A DNA stretch of 21,430 nucleotides from contig JACPHN010000091.1 of the NCBI GenBank assembly GCA_016188575.1, forward strand, positions 1 to 21,430, given 5' to 3'. The DNA comes from Candidatus Schekmanbacteria bacterium. Lineage in GTDB: Bacteria > CSSED10-310 > JACPHN01. The notes under the pieces were generated by a model that was not told the origin of the DNA, ran no database searches, and saw only the letters and a program-made list of their open reading frames with translations. This document shows positions 9,784-18,012 of this stretch, in pieces (the stretch's first letter is position 1; each line of letters begins with the position of its first letter). The translations under genes and the position numbers were made by a program.

Positions 9784-10051
9784 CGTCGTCCGCAAGCGGG
9801 TATGGCTCCTCGTCAAGGAGCCCATCGACAAGCGTGGCGTCCCAGTTCTCACGCTCGGAGAGCTCCTCGCGCCACCTGGCCTCGTCGGCGCGGAGAGCAA
9901 GCGCGGCGGCCTCGGCCTGGCGCCAGTAACTCTTCTCCTCGAATGCATCAAGCGCGTGAGCAATGATGTGCCCGAACGTCTCGTGCTCTTCCGCGGCGAT
10001 TCGCGCCAGGCGGTCACGTGTCTGCCCGTCGACTTTCACGACGACTGCCAT
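9767..10051 (-). CDS. MazE-like (ribbon-helix-helix type) antitoxin
   Basis: This 94-residue protein would neutralise the partner MazF-type toxin and bind DNA at its own promoter. The N-terminus (MAVVVKVDGQTRDRLARIA, then EEHETFGHIIAHALDAFEE) has the short beta strand plus two helices of ribbon-helix-helix antitoxins. The acidic, Trp-containing C-terminus (DEARWREEL, NWDATLVDGLLDEEP) is the usual toxin-wrapping tail. I chose the ATG at 10051 because GGAGGTGAG lies 7-8 bases upstream; a longer in-frame ATG at about 10072 would place that site inside the gene. It ends over the start of the truncated toxin. It appears intact, so it is now an antitoxin without a working local toxin. Confidence 0.8.
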   Translation of the reverse strand: MAVVVKVDGQTRDRLARIAAEEHETFGHIIAHALDAFEEKSYWRQAEAAALALRADEARWREELSERENWDATLVDGLLDEEPYPLADDDAGTR

Positions 10052-10080
10052 CGCCTCACCTCCGGCATGTTCCATAGGAT

Positions 10081-10102
10081 ACCAACGGGTATACCTATTG
10101 GT
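10081..10102. promoter_or_regulatory. Palindromic operator upstream of the antitoxin gene
   Basis: This imperfect 22-base palindrome has arms accaacgg and ctattggt around a perfect gtatac centre (12 of the 16 arm positions pair). It lies 30 bases before the antitoxin ATG, where the promoter is expected; on the - strand TATCCTAT just downstream could serve as a -10. Type II antitoxins of this class commonly autoregulate through such sites. The link to this antitoxin is inferred from position. Confidence 0.55.
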
Positions 10103-10149
10103 CCAGAGGGTGGCGCGGATCTTGCGATCGGGCGGGGGCCGAGAGAGCT

Positions 10150-10179
10150 CGGGGGTCAGCAAGGTCCGTGACACCCCCG
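10150..10179. repeat. GC-rich inverted repeat between antitoxin and DUF4338 fragment
   Basis: The sequence cgggggtca, a 10-base loop and tgacacccccg form a 9-pair stem with one bulged A. No T-run follows on either strand, so a factor-independent terminator is not supported. It lies between the divergent antitoxin gene and the DUF4338 fragment and may be an element end, but nothing else shows this. Confidence 0.35.
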
Positions 10180-10205
10180 GCGGGCGTGAGGCGGGGCGGC
10201 ACATC

Positions 10206-10530
10206 GGTGCGCACGAGCTTGCCGTCATCAGCAAGGTGATCGCCCACGAAGAGCAGTCCCGGCGGGCGATTTCCGTTGCCTTATGCGAGCGGTTGGGATG
10301 GCGGCAAGGAAGCGGTCACCTTTGGGACCGCGCCTGCCGGTGCTTGCTGCTCGCGCTCGATGCCGTCGGCTTGATCGCGCTGCCACCACCGCGACTGCGA
10401 AAGACAAAGCGCCACCAGGTGCCGCTTACTCCGGCGGGCGAAGCGCAAGCGGTGCGCGAGTGTGTCCTTGCCGAGCTTGCTCCCATCCGTTTGGTGCGCG
10501 TCGACCGCACACCGTCAACTGAGCTGCGAC
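10206..10530 (+). pseudogene. N-terminal fragment of a DUF4338 (DruA-like) protein
   Basis: The conceptual product contains ISKVIAHEEQSRRAISVALC, then ERLGWRQGSGHLWDRACRCL and LALDAVGLIALPPPR. This is the helical N-terminal region of DUF4338 proteins, which usually read roughly as a helix, an SR..LSR.LC.(E)W.W...G.(L/K)D.A.R..L..LE..GLI.LP pattern. A short stretch after it (ECVLAELAPIRLV) fits the following part of the family. The family includes DruA of the Druantia anti-phage system and many orphan, transposon-like copies, usually about 300-400 residues long. Here only about 105 residues remain, homology stops near 10530, and no start with a ribosome binding site is obvious. I regard it as a decayed remnant. 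Confidence 0.6.
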
Positions 10531-10582
10531 CATTACGTCTTGATCGATGTCTACGATCATCGCGGCGACGGGGAGGCCAGAA

Positions 10583-12608
10583 TCATTCGCTGCTGGTAGC
10601 GGCGCGGCCTGCCGTGGGATGATCGCTCGGATGCTCGCCGTGGGCGAGCGGGAGGTCTTGCGCGCTGTGCTCGATGGCGCGCCGCAGCCGCACCCGGGCT
10701 TGCAAGAGGTAGATGTCCGGCGTCTAGACGGCGCTGCGCGCTTTCTCGAGAAACACCTCCCCGGCCTGCCGCTCGGCGAGCGCGTGATGGCCGCGCTCGC
10801 AGTGTGCCAGAGCCAGCAGCGAGGGCCGCTCGATGCGCGTCCCCAGCGCCTCCACCTGATCCAGAAGCGAGCTTGCGCCGCCACGGTCGCCGACCCGGCG
10901 CCGCCAGACCGCGTCTGCCAGAGCGTCAACGCTTCGCCTGCCGGGTTGCCGATGTCGCGATGGATGGCCAGGGCATCTTCGAAACGAGCAAAGGCCGCGT
11001 CCATCGCCCCGGTTGCGGCCTCGCCCCATGCGAGCACGCCCAGGGACATGGCTTCGTCACGGCGGTTTCCCACCTGGCGGTTCAAGGCTACCGCTCTTTC
11101 AGCTCGATCCCTGGCGGCCGCGCCGTCTCCCCGGAACATGTCGATCTGAGCGAGACAGCCCGTGGTGATGGCTTCGGCCCACAGCTCCCAGACTTCCCGG
11201 TTGATACCGAGCGCCTGCTCGAAGAAGTTCTGCGCTGTTGCGAGCTCGCCCTCGAGCAGACTGAGCCGACCTAGACCGCCGAGCGTAGTGCCTTCGAGGT
11301 GGCGCTCACCGCGTGTCCGAGGAATTGCGAGTGCTTCCTCGAAGAGGTTTCTGGCGGCATCGTATTGACGGAGATCAGTAAGAGCAAAGGCGAGATTGTG
11401 CAGCACGGTCGCGATCTGCGGCTGCAGATCGAGATCCCGATACACCGATAGCGCCTGCTGCCAGAGAGTGCAGGCGTAGTCAAGCCGGCACTCGGACCAG
11501 GCAATTGCGCCGAGGAGCACGACCAAGTCGGCCACACGCTGACGCCTACCTTGCGTTGCATAATGCGCGAGAGCCTTCTCGTAGCAAGCCCGTGCCTCCG
11601 TGTTGCGATTTCTCGAGCGAAGGGCCGAACCGAGGACCTCGTCGGCATCGGCCGCCATCTCCGCGTCCGTCAGTGCCTCCGCCTCCGCCCGTGCCTGCCG
11701 CGCTACGCTCTCGACCTCCTCGAATCGGCCTCGCATCCACAGCGATCGGCCCGCATACTCAATTCTCAACCGCGCGGTTTCTCTGTCCGGAGCGTCGGTT
11801 CCGAGCCCGAAGTAGGCGTCGAAGGCCGCGTCGGCCTCCTGCCAGGCATACCGCTCGGCGTCGGATCCCGTTCCGCCTGAGCCCGCATCCGCGGCCGCCT
11901 CCATCGCCGCCGCAGCGTCGCCAACTCGCCACCTTCCCATCTCATCGCGGCGGAGCACCTGTCGGGCAACCGCCAACCGCAGATACTCGGCAACGAAAAA
12001 CGGGTTCCCTTCCGAGCTCCGCGCCAGAAAATCGACGAACGCCAACGGCGCGGCCCGCAGGGCCAGCATGTCAGCCACCATGGCCGCAACCGCCCCGGCA
12101 TCGAGCCGCCCGAGCCACGATCAGCGGGCCGCGGTTCTCCGCGGTGCCCATGAACCTGCGTCTCGCCCGGGACCCACAGCGTGCCCCCCACGTCGCTCAG
12201 CGCCGCGAGCGACTCCGTCCACCACTCGGCTGCCGGTCGGGGTGGCCTGGCCGTCGCGCCCGCGTTTGGCCGCTCCTCCTCGCCAGCAGATGACGCCACC
12301 GCCTCCACACCGTACCGCTGTAACGTCACGCCGTGGACGAGATCCATTGCGTACCATGGCAGCCCGTCTTGCACGCCTTCCGCCACGATGCGCACGATGC
12401 CAGGGTGCCGAATCCGCGCCAGCGCGCCGATCTCGCGGCGAATGCCGGCGAGGAGCAACTCCGCAGGCATCCGCAAGGTCTTCAGCGCCACGACCTCGTT
12501 GCTCGCCAGATGGACGGCTCGATAAACCACCCCCATGCCCCCCGCCCCGAGCCGATCGGTGATGCGGAAGGGTCCGACCTGCGCCGGTATCTGCTCACTG
12601 GGCGTCAT
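10583..12608 (-). pseudogene. Degraded Ser/Thr kinase–STAND–TPR gene
   Basis: This is a paralogue of the intact gene at 13972-17982, starting at ATG 12608. The kinase N-lobe is present: LGAGGMGVVYRA, VALKTLRM with the ATP-binding Lys, RREIGALARIRHPGIVRIVA and PWYAMDL. About 140 codons in, soon after the shared WWT(E/Q)SL motif, the reading jumps. From about 12103 another frame carries LGRLDAGAVAAMVADMLALR and EGNPFFVAEYLRL, which correspond to residues about 580-628 of the intact paralogue. HRDLKPDN, DFG, APE and both Walker motifs are therefore gone (a loss of about 1.3 kb). A second shortfall seems to follow GRWRV. A TPR region then runs to about 10922, where the frame shifts by one base (ALTL becomes ADAVWRRRVGDRG). 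A TAG at 10726-10724 interrupts the same frame, which continues as TPDIYLLQARVRLRRAIE to a TGA at 10583. No kinase activity is expected. Confidence 0.75.
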
Positions 12609-13005
12609 GGTCTTGGCGAGCTCCGGTGAATCCGCGGCCTGACCGAGGCGCGTCGTTGACCGCAATCTACCGTAGCCTCGCGAGCAGTGCAACCTCCCGT
12701 GGCCCGCTTGGGCTTGGGCGGGTCCAAACCCCGCCCAAGCATGTCCACCGGTCCAGAACGCGTGATGCACAGTGTTTGGGATCACCAAACCAGGCGTTCG
12801 TTGCGTCGCTATCGCGCGCCTGCGCCTTTCGCGAGACCGTAGCGGCGCGATTCATCGCGCCGGTATGCGCGTGCGGGCGCGACAATGTGCATCGCGCGTT
12901 TCAGGGCGGCATCCCTACCGGTACACGCGAGTCTCGCTGACAGATAGCAGCGGCGGCTCCCTTACTCCTGCGGCGCAGGATCAAGGAAACGCGCCTCTCG
13001 GGGGA
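12609..13005. other. Intergenic region without a gene
   Basis: This is about 400 bases between the Rpn-like gene and the kinase pseudogene, both on the - strand. The only clear structure is the strong hairpin at 12712-12740. Open frames crossing it on either strand have no recognisable products. It presumably held the promoter of the kinase pseudogene, but I cannot point to convincing -35/-10 boxes. Confidence 0.5.
12712..12740. terminator. Strong GC-rich hairpin, possible transcription stop
   Basis: The arms gcttgggcggg and cccgcccaagc are perfect complements (11 pairs) around the 7-base loop tccaaac. The hairpin lies downstream of the - strand gene ending at 13006 and about 100 bases upstream of the kinase pseudogene start. 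There is no T-run on either side, so a classical intrinsic terminator is not shown. A hairpin-assisted stop, RNA 3'-end stabiliser or protein site are possible. Confidence 0.45.
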
Positions 13006-13905
13006 TCAGCCGGCCGCCACACCCCCGTCCTGAAAAAGCTGGCAGGCATCGGTCACCGCCAGCGCCTTGTCGAACCAGCGGTCGAGCACCTCGGGGTCGC
13101 GGCACGACGCTATGATTCGGCGCTGATCTGCGCTCACCTGCACGCCGCGAGCAGCAAGCACCCTGAGAATCAGCTCGGCCTTTCCCTCGGCCTTTCCCTC
13201 GGCCCTTCCCCGGCTGTACAGCTCTCCAAGCTCCCGGCCCATCTCGGTCTGATATTCGTAATCTTTCAGGCGAAGCATTTCCTCGATCCTCCGGCGCATG
13301 GCCTCACCCAGCGCGGCCATCATCAGATCATAGTACAGCACCGCGCGCTCACCCTCAAGCTCGCTGGCGGCCTCGATCGCCGCGCTGACCACCGCGATGC
13401 CTTCGGGCTCGTTACCGTGGGCGATCGCCGAAAGCACCGCCAGCTCCGGCATCGAGCGGGCCGCCGGGAGATTGCGGACCCAGGGCACGGAGGTCGGTCC
13501 GAAGACCAAGGGCACGAACGGCGAGCGCGGCTGCCCGAGATCAATTGGCACGGCGGCCCAACTCGCGACCGCTTCACTCGGGGCGAGAACCAGCAGCGTG
13601 GCAGGACAGCGATGGCGTGCTCGGAGCTCACACACATACGCGGGCCAAGAGAACCGCTTGTCACCGTCGCGCTCGAGCTGAATCTCCACGATGACGCCCC
13701 AGACCGCCTTTTCGGCCCGCTCCAGCACGATCACGGCGTCGGATCGAAGCTCGACGGGACGGGCTTGCCGGCTCGAGGCAGCGTCAATGCGCGAGCGATC
13801 GAACGGCGGAAGATGGATTTCCGCAACCCCGCGCAGGAGCTCGACGGCCAGGTCGGGGCGGTTCTCGAAGAGGGCGACCAGCGCTTGATGGAGCATCGAA
13901 GGCAT
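13006..13905 (-). CDS. Rpn-like PD-(D/E)XK protein with KAEG-repeat tail
   Basis: This 299-residue protein has a degenerate nuclease core: RSDAVIVLE gives the PD-like Asp and VIVEIQLERDGDKRF the ExQ variant of the (D/E)xK motif. WPAYVCELRARHRCPATLLVL forms the following strand and helix. The C-terminus has SRGRAEGKAEGKAELILRVL and then a helical domain (RRIIASCRDPEVLDRWFDKALAVTDACQLF). Rpn-family proteins and their myxobacterial relatives combine such a core with an A-E-G-K repeat tail and are often present in many copies. Some promote RecA-independent recombination and some act against phages, but for this branch no function is established to my knowledge. I kept the ATG at 13905; an in-frame ATG nine bases later is also possible, and neither has a clear ribosome binding site. 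The gene starts 66 bases after the kinase–STAND–TPR stop on the same strand, so it is probably the last gene of that unit. Confidence 0.7.
   Translation of the reverse strand: MPSMLHQALVALFENRPDLAVELLRGVAEIHLPPFDRSRIDAASSRQARPVELRSDAVIVLERAEKAVWGVIVEIQLERDGDKRFSWPAYVCELRARHRCPATLLVLAPSEAVASWAAVPIDLGQPRSPFVPLVFGPTSVPWVRNLPAARSMPELAVLSAIAHGNEPEGIAVVSAAIEAASELEGERAVLYYDLMMAALGEAMRRRIEEMLRLKDYEYQTEMGRELGELYSRGRAEGKAEGKAELILRVLAARGVQVSADQRRIIASCRDPEVLDRWFDKALAVTDACQLFQDGGVAAG
13177..13212 (-). repeat. 12-base tandem repeat encoding AEGK units
   Basis: Three consecutive copies of ggcctttccctc (the third is ggcccttccccg) lie in the Rpn-like gene and encode its (R/K)AEG repeats. Two copies are identical. 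Copy number could change without a frameshift and would alter the length of the helical tail. Confidence 0.7.
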
Positions 13906-13971
13906 GCGCGCACGATACCGCCGCTACCGCCGCGGCGCACGGCGCGCCGCGAAGCCCGAGCTGCGCCGCGG

Positions 13972-16900
13972 TTACGGCGCCGCGGTGCCGGTCTCGGAAA
14001 CTGGAGCAGCCCGTGGCGCGGGAACGGCCAGCAGGCGCGCGAATCTGCGCAGTGCGGCAGCGGCACCGTGCTCGCGGGCGAGCTGCGCGCCAAAGCGCAG
14101 GACATCAGTCGCGCGCGCGTCGCCCAGTGCAGTGAGGGCAGCGGCTTCGTCCTCGCGCGCCTGCAGGTACAATCGAAACTCCGTCTGCGGCGCCAGGATC
14201 GCGAGGCCGACGCCGAGCAGCGTGCGCGCCGTCGCCTCATCCCCGGCAAGCGCGTGCAGCCGCGCGAGCAGCACGTCAACCGACGCGCCCCCCTGCGCGT
14301 GACCGCCCGCCGCGTACAGAAGGCGCGCCTGTTCGGCGTCTCCCCACGCCGCCTCAGGGTCGCGATCCAGCCGGCAGCGGGCCCGGGCGGCAAGTGCCGC
14401 GGCCGCCGTCAGTGCGGCGTCGCAGGCGCGGCTCGTTGCGATCACTTCCGTCAGCACCGCTTCCGCCTCGTCGTGGCGCTGCTGTGCGGAAAGCATCCGC
14501 GCGCGAAGCGTCAGAGCCGCGGCCCTGGAGGCGACCATGCCGCCGCGTTCGGCCGTTTCCACTGCCTCATCGATGGCCTGCTGTGCATCGGCATCGCGCG
14601 CTAGCTCCACCAGCACCTCGCCCAGAGCAGACAGACCGAAGACCACGCGGTCGCGCGCGCCGACGTGCCGATAGATAGCAATCGCGCGCGCGCACAGGTC
14701 ACGCGCTTCGTCGAGCGCGCCTGCGTGCATCCGCACCAGCCCCATGTTCAGATAGGTCACGCCAACGCCGATCTCGTCGCCGATTTCCTGCCGCAGTGCC
14801 AGCGACTCCGCGAATCGCCTCAAGGCGGCCGCGTTGCGGTAGCAGTCGCGATCCAGGATGCCGAGGTTGTCGGTCAACGCGGCGATCGACCATCTGTCGC
14901 CGAGCTCCCGCCAGATGGCTAGCGAATCCTCGTAGTGCCGCGCTGCGGTCATGCAGTCGCCCATCGTGAGGTGGGCATTGCCGATGTTGGCCTGAGCGGC
15001 GGCGACTCCCCACCGGTCGCCGATGCGCTCGGCGAGCTGTCGCGCCTGCTCGTGGCCGGCGCACGCCTCGCGAAACGCCCCGCGCATCTGATGCGCGTTG
15101 CCCAAGTTGATCAGGATGCGCACGCGCTCTCTGTCCCGAGGTGAGCCGGCGGCGGGTTCCTCGCCTGCGGCCGCGCCTTCGTCAAGCACACGTAGTGCCT
15201 GTTCCAGGGTCTCCCGGCCGGCGTCGGACTGCCCCTGCGCCAGGAGCGCGGCACCCTGACGGCGCAGCGCTTCGGCGCGCTCCGCGCCGCCCACGGGCGC
15301 CGCCAGAACCGCTTCCGCCCGGTACAGGCTCTCCGCAAATTTCCCCTGACGCAGCGCGACGTCCGCGGCGAGCAACTGCGCGTCAATCCACTCCAACGTG
15401 CCGGGAGCGCTCGTCGCGATGGCGCGTTCGGTAATTTCGAGCGCCGCCTCGAACCGGGCCAATCCCGCGAGCGCCCGCCCGACCACCAGCGAGGCCTCGG
15501 CGCTTTCTTCCAGCCGCAAGGAAGAGGTGCCATGACGGACGGCTTCCTCATAGAGCGACCCTGCGAGCATCTCACGCGCCGCCTCGAGAAAGCTACGCGC
15601 GGCAAGGCTCGGTTCTCCCGCGGCTTCCCAATGCCGCCCGATCTCGCTGCTCTTGCCGATCCGCGTCTGGCCTGGGCCTGGACCGCCTGTGGCGCCGAGC
15701 ACAAGCGCGGCAGACCTGTGCATCTGCACGCGCAATGCGCCATCCAGGCGCTCGTACGCGACGCGGCGGAACACTTCGTGAACGAGACTGAGAGTGCCAT
15801 CGGGGTCTTGTTTGACGACGCGCCGGCGAATGAGCTCCCCAAGCGCCGCCCCAACATCCACTCCCGCCGGGAACCCGCCCACACACCGCACCGACGACTC
15901 CGGGCAGGCCCCATCCAGCACGGCCAGGGCCGAGACGAGGCGCAGGCAAAGGGGTTCCAGTGCCGCAAGCCGATGCTCGACGAGCGCCTGCAGCGAGCTC
16001 GGCACCGGCAGCGCCTCATACGCGCTCGCGTCACCTCCTCCTGGCTGGGCCGCAAGCGCCCACGCACCGCTGCGCGTCCGCTGCAGCAACCGCTCCTCTA
16101 CGGCAAGCTGCAGGACCTCCGCGACGAAAAACGGGTTCCCGGACGACTGGCGAACCAGGTAGCGCCCGAGCGGCGCCGGGGCGGTGCGCACCGCCATCAT
16201 GTCCGCAGCGACCTGCGCGATCGCCTGCTCACTGAGCCCCCCCAGGCGGATCTTCGCCACGTCCTCGCGCTCCATGAGGCCACGGATATCCGCGCTCGCC
16301 TCACCGTCAGCGCGATAGGTGGCGACGATGGACAGCGCGTTCTTCGCCACGTAGCCGCCGCGCAGCAGGAAAGCGAGGAGGTCGAGGCTGAGCGGATCCG
16401 CCCACTGCAGATCGTCGATCAGCAGCACCAGTGATTGCTTCTCGCAGAGCGTCGAAACCGACTTGGCGAGGTCCGCGAGCAACCTCAAGTGCGCGGCGCC
16501 GCGCGGCAGGTCGGCGGGTGGGGGGTAGCGGCGCTGCCCCGCAAGCTCTCGAAGCGAGGGGTCGATCACGGCCAGGACGGGACCGCGCGGCCCGAGTAAG
16601 CGGTCGGCGACCGCTTCGCCGTGAGCTCGACACGAATCCGCGATGAATCGCAGCACACCGCGGAAGGGTTCGAGCGCGATGGGAGCCGCCAGGGAGCAAC
16701 TGCCGGTTATAACGAGGTCGCCGTGTTCGGTGGCGCGGCGCGCCAGCTCGCTGGCCAGGCGGGTCTTGCCCGCGCCGCTTTCGCCGCCGATCAGCAGGAC
16801 GGTGCCAGCGCCTGCCGCCAACCCGTCGAGGAGGCGCTGAAACTGCGCGAGCTCGTCATCTCGGCCCACCAGCGCGGGCCGATACAGGTACGGCCGGGGT

Positions 16901-17982
16901 TGCGGCTCGTCCGCCGGCGGTGGGTGCCGCGCACCCAGTTCTTCAAGTGCGGCGCCGAGAAGGTCGGCGTAGCCGAGGCGGTCGCGCGGCTCCTTTCTCA
17001 GCAATGACAGCACCAGCTCGTCCAGCTCGCGCCGGATGCCACCCACGAGCGCCGAAGGCGGCAGCGGGTCGTCCCACAAGTGGGCGCGCAGCACCTCGGT
17101 AACGTCTGTACCGGCGAACGGAGGCCGCCCCGTGAGCAGCTCATAAAGGATACACCCGAGAGCGTACAGATCGGCGCGCGCATCGGCGGTATCGCCGCGG
17201 ATTCGCTCCGGGGCCATGTAGGGCACGGTGCCGGCGACGCGCTGGTCGGAGGCGATTTCCTCCCGGTAGTGCTCCGCCCGCACGGTGCCGCTCAATCCGA
17301 AATCGACGATGACCGGCTGCGGTACGGGGAGCGTGGCCTCCGCACCGCCGCCGCCGTCGCCGCCGCCGTCACCGCTAACCAGCAGGATGTTGTCCGGCTT
17401 GAGATCGCGATGAACCAGTCCCTCACCGTGCATGTACGCCAGCGGCTCGCACAGCGACCGCACCATGGAAAGGGCCTTCGCAAGCTCCTCGGCGGCCAGT
17501 GTTGCCAGCAGCGGCGAAACGCCGGCGGCAGCAGCAGCAGCAGCGGCGGGCGGCAGCGCCGCCGATACCGAGGGCGCCAGGCTCTGCGTCCACCACGATG
17601 CGGAATCGTGGCCTTCTGCCGGCGGTGCTCCTGCCGCGGTCGCCGGCTCCGCGTCGGCAGTCACCCGCAGCGAAAACGTGACGGCGGCCCGGTGCGACAT
17701 CCACGACCGCAGCGATTCACCGGTCAGGAGCTGCATCGCATACCACGGCATGCCTTCGTGCACGCCCTCGGCAATCACGCGCACGATTCCGGGGTGCCGA
17801 AGCCGCGCCAGCGCGCGGATTTCGCGGCGCATGCATGCAAGCACCCACACCTGCGGGCGGAGCACCGTCTTGAGGGCGACTCGCTCCCCCGTCTGCATAT
17901 CTTCGGCGAGGTGCACGACGCCCATTCCGCCACTTCCCAGCGACGACAGCAGGCGGTATGGGCCGACAATCCTCCCGATCAT
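13972..17982 (-). CDS. Ser/Thr kinase–STAND ATPase–TPR fusion protein
   Basis: This 1336-residue signalling protein is intact. The kinase domain is at about 7-350: GSGGMG (16-21), Lys38 in VALK, Glu54, HRD (191-193) in HRDLKPDNIL, DFG (227-229) and APE (257-259), so all catalytic residues are present. An insert of about 80 residues rich in Ala, Ser and Pro sits between the hinge (YAMQL) and the helix before HRD, and a Gly/Asp-rich loop follows HRDLKPDNIL. The STAND/AAA ATPase is at about 370-760, with Walker A GESGAGKT (400-407), Walker B LVLLIDD (518-524) and SSGNPFFVAEVL. About 790-1320 are TPR-like helical repeats. Such proteins sense a ligand through the repeats and switch through ATP, with the kinase as output; the target is unknown. 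The ATG at 17982 has GAGGTGG 8 bases upstream and lies 30 bases after the DUF262 gene. No membrane segment is seen, so it should be cytoplasmic. Confidence 0.88.
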   Translation of the reverse strand: MIGRIVGPYRLLSSLGSGGMGVVHLAEDMQTGERVALKTVLRPQVWVLACMRREIRALARLRHPGIVRVIAEGVHEGMPWYAMQLLTGESLRSWMSHRAAVTFSLRVTADAEPATAAGAPPAEGHDSASWWTQSLAPSVSAALPPAAAAAAAAGVSPLLATLAAEELAKALSMVRSLCEPLAYMHGEGLVHRDLKPDNILLVSGDGGGDGGGGAEATLPVPQPVIVDFGLSGTVRAEHYREEIASDQRVAGTVPYMAPERIRGDTADARADLYALGCILYELLTGRPPFAGTDVTEVLRAHLWDDPLPPSALVGGIRRELDELVLSLLRKEPRDRLGYADLLGAALEELGARHPPPADEPQPRPYLYRPALVGRDDELAQFQRLLDGLAAGAGTVLLIGGESGAGKTRLASELARRATEHGDLVITGSCSLAAPIALEPFRGVLRFIADSCRAHGEAVADRLLGPRGPVLAVIDPSLRELAGQRRYPPPADLPRGAAHLRLLADLAKSVSTLCEKQSLVLLIDDLQWADPLSLDLLAFLLRGGYVAKNALSIVATYRADGEASADIRGLMEREDVAKIRLGGLSEQAIAQVAADMMAVRTAPAPLGRYLVRQSSGNPFFVAEVLQLAVEERLLQRTRSGAWALAAQPGGGDASAYEALPVPSSLQALVEHRLAALEPLCLRLVSALAVLDGACPESSVRCVGGFPAGVDVGAALGELIRRRVVKQDPDGTLSLVHEVFRRVAYERLDGALRVQMHRSAALVLGATGGPGPGQTRIGKSSEIGRHWEAAGEPSLAARSFLEAAREMLAGSLYEEAVRHGTSSLRLEESAEASLVVGRALAGLARFEAALEITERAIATSAPGTLEWIDAQLLAADVALRQGKFAESLYRAEAVLAAPVGGAERAEALRRQGAALLAQGQSDAGRETLEQALRVLDEGAAAGEEPAAGSPRDRERVRILINLGNAHQMRGAFREACAGHEQARQLAERIGDRWGVAAAQANIGNAHLTMGDCMTAARHYEDSLAIWRELGDRWSIAALTDNLGILDRDCYRNAAALRRFAESLALRQEIGDEIGVGVTYLNMGLVRMHAGALDEARDLCARAIAIYRHVGARDRVVFGLSALGEVLVELARDADAQQAIDEAVETAERGGMVASRAAALTLRARMLSAQQRHDEAEAVLTEVIATSRACDAALTAAAALAARARCRLDRDPEAAWGDAEQARLLYAAGGHAQGGASVDVLLARLHALAGDEATARTLLGVGLAILAPQTEFRLYLQAREDEAAALTALGDARATDVLRFGAQLAREHGAAAALRRFARLLAVPAPRAAPVSETGTAAP
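17343..17552 (-). repeat. Trinucleotide-rich Gly and Ala tracts in the kinase gene
   Basis: Two low-complexity tracts lie in the kinase coding sequence. One is gccgccgtc-type repeats (about 17343-17372) encoding a Gly/Asp run after HRDLKPDNIL. The other is a gcagcagcagc-type run (about 17518-17552) encoding eight or more Ala in the pre-HRD insert. Both flank the catalytic loop rather than disrupt it. Confidence 0.5.
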
Positions 17983-18012
17983 CCTGCCGCCACCTCGCGT
18001 GCCGTCTCGGGC

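Noticed and set aside
10547-12562. Several + strand frames opposite the kinase pseudogene
   Set aside because: They have Arg/Pro/Ser-rich composition without motifs; they mirror the decayed - strand gene.
12772-14604. 610-codon + strand frame
   Set aside because: It is an antisense shadow of the Rpn-like gene and the end of the kinase–STAND–TPR gene, a result of high GC at third codon positions.
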